Below, in pieces: positions 58,903 to 64,000 of a DNA stretch of 64,000 bases; the stretch's first letter is position 1; every line of letters begins with the position of its first letter. A program made the position numbers and the translations under genes. This stretch comes from Allotamlana fucoidanivorans (GTDB taxonomy: Bacteria > Bacteroidota > Bacteroidia > Flavobacteriales > Flavobacteriaceae): positions 1,736,001-1,800,000 of the forward strand of contig NZ_CP074074.1 of the NCBI RefSeq assembly GCF_045788535.1. The letters are read 5' to 3'. The notes beneath the pieces are model-generated. The model searched no databases. It saw only the letters and a list, made by a program, of their open reading frames with translations, and had not been told where the DNA came from.

Positions 58903-61900
58903 TGAGAAAAATTATTGCTTATTTTATAAGGTATCACGTTGCAGTTAATGTGTTTATCATTGCTTTTGTCATTTTTGGTGTTTTAGGGGTATCATCATTG
59001 CGCTCATCCTTCTTTCCATTAGTGGACTCTAGAATTATAAACATCAATGTCACCTATCCAGGTGCTTCACCTCAAGAGATTGAAGAAGGGGTTGTGTTAA
59101 AAATAGAGGATAATCTAAAAGGCTTAAGGGGTATAGATAGAGTGACTTCTGTTTCAAGAGAGAATAGTGGGGTTATCACGGTTGAAATAGAAAAAGATGA
59201 AAATATAGACTTCATGTTGTTGGAAGTGAAAAATGCAGTTGATAGAGTGCCATCATTCCCGACAGGTATGGAACCATTAATTGTGGCTAAACGAGAAGAG
59301 GTAAGGCAAACCATATCCTTTGCGCTTAGTGGTGATAATGTACCCTTAGTGACTTTAAAGCAAATAGGCAGGCAAATTGAAAATGATTTAAGAGCCATTC
59401 AAGGTATATCACAGGTTGAGGTTTCAGGCTATCCTAATGAGGAAATTGAAATAGCCGTTAATGAAACGCGTTTACTCGCCTATAATTTAACATTTGCAGA
59501 TGTAGCACAGGCCATTGGTTCTGCCAATATTTTGGTGACTGGCGGAAATATTAAAACAGATATTGAGGAGTACCTAATTAGAGCTAATAATAGGTCGTAT
59601 TACGGTGATGAACTGTCAAATGTCATTATTAAAGCAACTAATGAGGGAGAAACAGTAAGATTGAAAGATGTTGCTGTGATACGTGATCGATTTTCCGAAA
59701 CCCCTAATGCCACTTTTTTTAATGGTGATTTAGCCATTGATATAACGGTGACGAGTACAAATAATGAAGACCTAATTTCTTCTGCTGATAAGGTGAAAGA
59801 CTATATTGAAGGTTATAATCAGAGTCATAATAATGTAAAACTGAATGTTGTTCGAGACTTGTCAATAACCTTAAACCAGCGTACACAACTGTTAACGGAA
59901 AATGCTATTATTGGAATAATACTGGTATTAGCCTTTTTGTCTCTGTTTTTAAACACCCGTTTAGCGTTTTGGGTGGCTTTTGGATTGCCAATTTCCTTCT
60001 TGGGGATGTTTATTTTTGCAGGACAGTTTGATGTTACTATAAACGTTTTATCTCTGTTTGGAATGATTATCGTTATTGGTATTTTGGTTGATGATGGAAT
60101 TGTGATTGCTGAAAATATTTACCAACACTACGAGAAAGGAAAGTCTCCAAAACAGGCTGCTATTGATGGTACGATGGAGGTTATTCCTCCAGTAGTCTCG
60201 GCTATTATAACCACCTTGTTGGCCTTTTCTTTATTCTTATTTTTAGATAGTAGAATTGGAGAGTTTTTCAGTGAAGTCTCAGTTATTGTTATTTTAACAC
60301 TTGTGGTATCACTAATAGAAGCCCTAATCATTTTGCCTGCGCATTTAGCTCACTCAAAAGCATTACAAAAACCCGTAGAAGAAGAGAATCCTTCTAAAAT
60401 TAAACAGTTTTTTAGCAAAATGCGTTCTATAAATAAGATTGGTGATAGGTTTATGGTGCTTTTACGAGACAAAGTCTATTCACCAGTTTTAAATGCTGTG
60501 CTCAAATATAAATTGTTGGCCTTTGGTGTTTTTGTATCGCTTTTAGTGCTAACTTTTGGAGCCATAGGAGGTGGTGTCATTGGAGTAACTTTATTTCCTA
60601 GTATTGCTAGTGATCAGGTTTCTATTGAGTTGGATATGCCTAAAGGTACCAATGAAAAAATTACAGATTCTATTATTTCTATGATAGAAGAGAAAGCTTT
60701 AATTGTAAATAAAGAGCTTACTGAAGAATTTATGCCAAGCATGGGCAAAGAACTTTTTGAAAATACCATATTGAGCTTAACCAGTTCTTCAAATGCAAGA
60801 CTTCGTATAAATATGTTACCAGGAGAAGAACGTCCGGATGCTATAAACTCAAGGTTGGTGGCTAATAAAATTAGGCAGGCTGTGGGACCTATTATTGGTA
60901 CGGAACGTTTAATCTTTGGTTCGGGAGGTAATTTTGGAGGAAGCCCCGTTTCTGTTTCATTATTGAGTAACAATATTGATGAGTTAAAGGCCGCTAAAAT
61001 AGAGTTGAAAAAGGTACTTGAAACTAACCCATTATTAAAGGACGTTGAAGATAATGACCCCGCAGGAATTAAAGAGATTAGATTGCAATTAAAGGAAAGT
61101 GCGTATTTGTTGGGGTTAGATTTGCGTACCGTTATGAGTCAGGTTAGAGCTGGCTTTTTTGGCGTTCAGGCACAACGTTTTCAACGTGGACAAGATGAGA
61201 TTCGGGTTTGGGTACGTTATGATAGAACCAATAGAGAATCTATAAATCACCTTGATGATATGCGTATTGTAACGCCTATGGGAACCAGAGTAACCTTAAA
61301 AGATATCGCAACGTATTCCATAGAAAGAGGCGATGTGGCTATCAATCACTTAATAGGACAACGTGAAATACAGGTTTCTGCCGATTTAAAAGATCCAAGT
61401 ACAAGCGCAACAGATATTATTGATGATATTAAACTTAATATCATACCAGAAATTCAGTCACGTTATCCTACTATTTCGGCTTCGTTTGAAGGACAAAATA
61501 GAGAAGCCTCAAAGCTATCAAGTTCCTTAAAAAAGGCAGGTATTCCTATTTTGGTTTTAATTTACATAACCATTGCATTTACTTTCAGAAGTTATAGTCA
61601 ACCATTGTTATTGCTTTTACTAGTGCCTTTCAGCTTAACAGCAGTAGCATGGGGACATTGGTTATTAGGGTTTCCTGTAAATGTATTGTCTTTATTAGGG
61701 ATTATAGCCTTAATTGGAATTATGGTGAATGACGGGCTTGTGCTTATAGGAAAATTTAATGGTAATTTGAGGGAAGGCATGACCTTTGACGCTGCCCTTT
61801 CAGAAGCTGGGAAGTCAAGGTTTAGAGCCATATTTTTAACGTCATTAACAACCATTGCAGGCTTGGCACCACTTTTACTTGAAAAAAGCAGACAGGCTCA

Positions 61901-62096
61901 ATTTTTAAAACCTATGGCTATTTCTATTTCTTTCGGAATAGCCTATGCTACCATTCTAACCCTGCTCGTATTACCGCTGTTTTTGTCGTTTAGTAATGCT
62001 ATTAAAAAGAATGTGAAGTGGTTAGCTACAGGAAATAATGTAACTAAGGAAGAAGTTGAACGTGCTATAAAAGAACAACATGAAGAAGAATTTTAA
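58902..62096 (+). CDS. RND-family efflux transporter, inner-membrane pump
   Basis: 1064 residues, twelve membrane spans in two halves. The N-terminal half begins IIAYFIRYHVAVNVFIIAFVIFGVLG, then VTYPGASPQEIEEGVVLKIE. The proton-relay region shows LVDDGIVIAENIYQHYEKGKSPKQAAIDG in the first half and IMVNDGLVLIGKFN in the second. Members export drugs, detergents or other small molecules using the proton gradient; the substrate is unknown. The outer-membrane channel gene overlaps its end by 17 bases. Confidence 0.95.
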   Translation: MRKIIAYFIRYHVAVNVFIIAFVIFGVLGVSSLRSSFFPLVDSRIININVTYPGASPQEIEEGVVLKIEDNLKGLRGIDRVTSVSRENSGVITVEIEKDENIDFMLLEVKNAVDRVPSFPTGMEPLIVAKREEVRQTISFALSGDNVPLVTLKQIGRQIENDLRAIQGISQVEVSGYPNEEIEIAVNETRLLAYNLTFADVAQAIGSANILVTGGNIKTDIEEYLIRANNRSYYGDELSNVIIKATNEGETVRLKDVAVIRDRFSETPNATFFNGDLAIDITVTSTNNEDLISSADKVKDYIEGYNQSHNNVKLNVVRDLSITLNQRTQLLTENAIIGIILVLAFLSLFLNTRLAFWVAFGLPISFLGMFIFAGQFDVTINVLSLFGMIIVIGILVDDGIVIAENIYQHYEKGKSPKQAAIDGTMEVIPPVVSAIITTLLAFSLFLFLDSRIGEFFSEVSVIVILTLVVSLIEALIILPAHLAHSKALQKPVEEENPSKIKQFFSKMRSINKIGDRFMVLLRDKVYSPVLNAVLKYKLLAFGVFVSLLVLTFGAIGGGVIGVTLFPSIASDQVSIELDMPKGTNEKITDSIISMIEEKALIVNKELTEEFMPSMGKELFENTILSLTSSSNARLRINMLPGEERPDAINSRLVANKIRQAVGPIIGTERLIFGSGGNFGGSPVSVSLLSNNIDELKAAKIELKKVLETNPLLKDVEDNDPAGIKEIRLQLKESAYLLGLDLRTVMSQVRAGFFGVQAQRFQRGQDEIRVWVRYDRTNRESINHLDDMRIVTPMGTRVTLKDIATYSIERGDVAINHLIGQREIQVSADLKDPSTSATDIIDDIKLNIIPEIQSRYPTISASFEGQNREASKLSSSLKKAGIPILVLIYITIAFTFRSYSQPLLLLLLVPFSLTAVAWGHWLLGFPVNVLSLLGIIALIGIMVNDGLVLIGKFNGNLREGMTFDAALSEAGKSRFRAIFLTSLTTIAGLAPLLLEKSRQAQFLKPMAISISFGIAYATILTLLVLPLFLSFSNAIKKNVKWLATGNNVTKEEVERAIKEQHEEEF

Positions 62097-63396
62097 GTAT
62101 AGCCTGATGTTTTTGATAGGGCTTCTGCAAATTTCTATTGGAGCTCAAGAAGTGATAACACCTGAAAAAGCGGTTAAAATTGCACTAGAAAACAACTATG
62201 GTATTAAACTAGCATACACAGATGTTCATATTGCTGAGAATAATGCCGATATTTTGAACTCAGGTTATTTACCTACAGTTACGGGTAATGCAGGAGCCAG
62301 TTTTACGGTTAATGATGTTGATGGGGAAACCGCGCAAGGCCCTATAAGTAGAGGTGATGTAGAGAGTTCAAGATATAATGCTTCTGTAGATTTGAATTAT
62401 GTATTGTTTGATGGTTTGGGTCGTAGCTATAATTATAAACAGTTGAAAGAAACCAAACAGCTTACAGAATTACAAGCACGTGCTACTATTGAAAATACCA
62501 TATTACAGTTATTTACGGTGTATTATAATGTTGCCGAAATGACAGAAAACATCGGTGCTATTGAGCAGTCATTTGCTATTTCAAAAGATAGACTGCTTAG
62601 AGCAAAGTATCAGTTTGATTATGGACAAAGTACAAAGCTAGATGTGCTCAATGCTGAGGTAGATGTAAATAACGATAGTATAACTGTTATGAATTCAAAA
62701 CAACAGTTAAGAAACTTTAAAAGGGATCTTAATTTAGTGTTGGGGAATACATTGAACAATGAGTTTGATATAGATTCTGAAATAGCCTTTAATACGCTAT
62801 ATGATAAAGAAGAATTGATTCAAAAAGCATTGTCTGGTAATGTAAGTATTATGTTAGCAAATAAGGGCATTGCTATGACGGAGCTTGGTGTAAAAAATCA
62901 ACGATCTGCCTATTTGCCAACTATAGGTTTAATAGGTAGTTATGGTTGGAATCAAAACAATAACCCTGCGAGTTTTACCACAGAAATTTCAACGGTTGGT
63001 TTAACAGGAGGTTTAAATTTAAGGTGGAATTTGTTTGATGGAGGTAACACCATTACACGAGTAAATAATGCAAAACTTAATTTAGAAGCGCAGCAGATTG
63101 AAAAAGAACGCATTTTGGTAACGCTTGAAAGAGATTTTAATAATGCGTGGGAAAATTATTTAAACAGACTTGAAATATTCAAACTACAGGAAGATAACAT
63201 AAAAACAGCTCAAAATAATTTCAATAGAACTGAGGAGAAATTTAAATTGGGTCAGGTTAATTCCATACAATTTAGGTTGGCTCAGGTAAATCTTCTAAAT
63301 GCCGAAGTTAATAGAAATAGAGCTAAATATGCCGCTAAAATAGCTGAGTTGGAAATGCTTCAGATTAGTGGCGATCTTTTAAATACCACCTTTTAG
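62080..63396 (+). CDS. TolC-family outer-membrane efflux channel
   Basis: 438 residues with a signal peptide (YSLMFLIGLLQISIGAQ). The duplicated TolC pattern follows: PEKAVKIALENNYGIKLAYTDVHIAENNADILNSGYLPTV and, in the second half, GMTELGVKNQRSAYLPTIGLIGSYGW-like sequence. Long helical segments are visible (RILVTLERDFNNAWENYLNRLEIF). It forms the outer-membrane exit duct for the adaptor and pump encoded just before, the third gene of a complete tripartite operon. Confidence 0.94.
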   Translation: MKKNFKYSLMFLIGLLQISIGAQEVITPEKAVKIALENNYGIKLAYTDVHIAENNADILNSGYLPTVTGNAGASFTVNDVDGETAQGPISRGDVESSRYNASVDLNYVLFDGLGRSYNYKQLKETKQLTELQARATIENTILQLFTVYYNVAEMTENIGAIEQSFAISKDRLLRAKYQFDYGQSTKLDVLNAEVDVNNDSITVMNSKQQLRNFKRDLNLVLGNTLNNEFDIDSEIAFNTLYDKEELIQKALSGNVSIMLANKGIAMTELGVKNQRSAYLPTIGLIGSYGWNQNNNPASFTTEISTVGLTGGLNLRWNLFDGGNTITRVNNAKLNLEAQQIEKERILVTLERDFNNAWENYLNRLEIFKLQEDNIKTAQNNFNRTEEKFKLGQVNSIQFRLAQVNLLNAEVNRNRAKYAAKIAELEMLQISGDLLNTTF

Positions 63397-63502
63397 AAGT
63401 TATTATGCAGATAATGTTTTATGACGAAAACGCCCACTGTGTAATTCCTAAAACTAGAAATAAAAAGGATTGTTGTGTATTCTGAAAAAGAATAAGAGGA
63501 AA

Positions 63503-63535
63503 ACTCCAGAGAAGAAACTTCTCTGGAGTTTTTTT
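63503..63535. terminator. Bidirectional terminator between the efflux operon and the glycosidase
   Basis: A perfect 12-bp stem (63503-63514 with 63518-63529) with a 3-base loop is flanked by A-run and T-run. It serves the efflux operon on the plus strand and the glycosidase on the minus strand. The gap 63397-63502 shows nothing else. Confidence 0.9.
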
Positions 63536-63563
63536 AGTTTAATAACGTATTGTAATGAAGTTC

Positions 63564-64000
63564 TTACTTTGAACTGATGATAATGGTTTTATCATTTAAC
63601 CCTTTTGCCTTAGCTGTTATTTTAATATCTCCCTTCTTATTTGTAGATTGAATTATGGCCAAGCAACGGCCTTTGTGGGTTGTTATTTTATTGGTTTGAA
63701 AACCTTGAACATTATCACGAGCGCCATTGTCAACCCCTAATAGTTTAGCCGGCCCCTCAATGTCAAATTCAATTTCTGTTTCTTCGGTTTTTACAGGATG
63801 ACCAATGATATCAACTAGTTGTATTTCAAGGTGTGCTACATCATAGGCATCTGCTTTTAAAAGAACATTGTCAGTCGTGAAATTAAAATCAACAGGTTTG
63901 GAGGTTGTATGAAGTTCTGCAATGATTTCTTGTCCGTCAAAACCAGTACGAGCAGTTAAAGTACCTGCTTCAAAAGGAATAGTCCATCTAAAAAGACGAT
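63564..64000 (-). CDS. GH2-type glycosidase (beta-galactosidase-like), C-terminal part
   Basis: The minus-strand frame entering from the window edge encodes 145 residues ending ...KAKGLNDKTIIISSK and a TAA at 63564-63566. Motifs RLFRWTIPFEAGTLTA, ADAYDVAHLEIQLVDIIG and GPAKLLGVDNGARDN match the Ig-like and DUF4982-type C-terminal domains of Bacteroidetes GH2 beta-galactosidases and related enzymes. These cleave terminal sugars from plant or algal polysaccharides. The catalytic domain lies outside the window, so specificity is unknown. Confidence 0.75.
   Translation of the reverse strand, partial: RLFRWTIPFEAGTLTARTGFDGQEIIAELHTTSKPVDFNFTTDNVLLKADAYDVAHLEIQLVDIIGHPVKTEETEIEFDIEGPAKLLGVDNGARDNVQGFQTNKITTHKGRCLAIIQSTNKKGDIKITAKAKGLNDKTIIISSK

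Noticed and set aside
1..64000. Mobile elements, prophage, defence islands, tRNA or rRNA genes
   Set aside because: I looked on both strands and saw no transposase, integrase, phage structural gene, restriction gene or cloverleaf-like sequence; a tRNA scan and profile search would be needed to exclude them fully.

Overview
The window is a chromosomal segment of an AT-rich member of the Bacteroidetes, almost certainly a marine-type Flavobacteriaceae; I cannot fix the genus. Three things point there. It carries gliding and type IX secretion genes (gldB, gldC, gldK, gldL, gldM, gldN). Its start codons lack Shine-Dalgarno sequences. Its promoters carry the Bacteroidetes -7 element TAnnTTTG. All genes read as native core or family-level genes. 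I saw no insertion sequence, prophage, CRISPR array, tRNA or rRNA.

Layout: 1-9.5 kb is the S10/spc/alpha ribosomal protein cluster, from the tail of rpmC to rplQ, with secY, infA and rpoA inside. A strong hairpin plus a -7 element separates rpsK from rpsD. From 9.6 to 13.7 kb lie carA, eno and gltA, mostly with their own terminators. From 13.8 to 18.8 kb there is a guanidino-modifying enzyme convergent with a YfcC-type carrier, then an ECF sigma factor, a probable anti-sigma factor and an outer-membrane barrel protein. From 18.9 to 23.8 kb come dnaG, a LuxR-type regulator, nadE, gldB and gldC. The minus-strand block at 23.8-31.7 kb is the cell-shape cluster (mreB, mreC, mreD, mrdA, rodA) with purH and a GAF protein upstream. 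From 31.8 to 36.7 kb lie exosortase xrtF with its partner, an outer-membrane receptor-like barrel, and a decayed sulfatase gene. The minus-strand block at 36.8-43.6 kb is miaB, a sigma-54 activator, lptE, a TPR-like gene, secG, groES and groEL. From 43.8 to 49.3 kb are two tandem membrane paralogues, topA and a ureohydrolase-like gene. gldKLMN occupies 49.5-54.1 kb. The remainder holds an FAD oxidoreductase, a DUF983 protein, an ABC-F ATPase, a three-gene RND efflux operon and, cut by the window edge, the C-terminus of a GH2-type glycosidase.

How the genes work together: the window joins translation and export (ribosomal proteins, SecY, SecG), envelope building (Mre/Rod, LptE) and the T9SS/gliding motor core (GldL/GldM proton-driven motor, GldK/GldN ring, GldB/GldC accessories). 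The sulfatase remnant and the glycosidase hint at a polysaccharide-degrading marine lifestyle.

I found no convincing new multi-gene system. The most notable observations are: an arginase-fold protein lacking most metal ligands between topA and gldK; a primase lacking all four zinc ligands beside a cysteine-free topoisomerase I and zinc-ligand-poor L36 and S14; a response regulator with Glu at the phospho-acceptor site; a tandem 21-bp repeat upstream of gldK; a hairpin between gldM and gldN; a sigma-54-like element before groES; and a sulfatase pseudogene with its active-site codons mutated.
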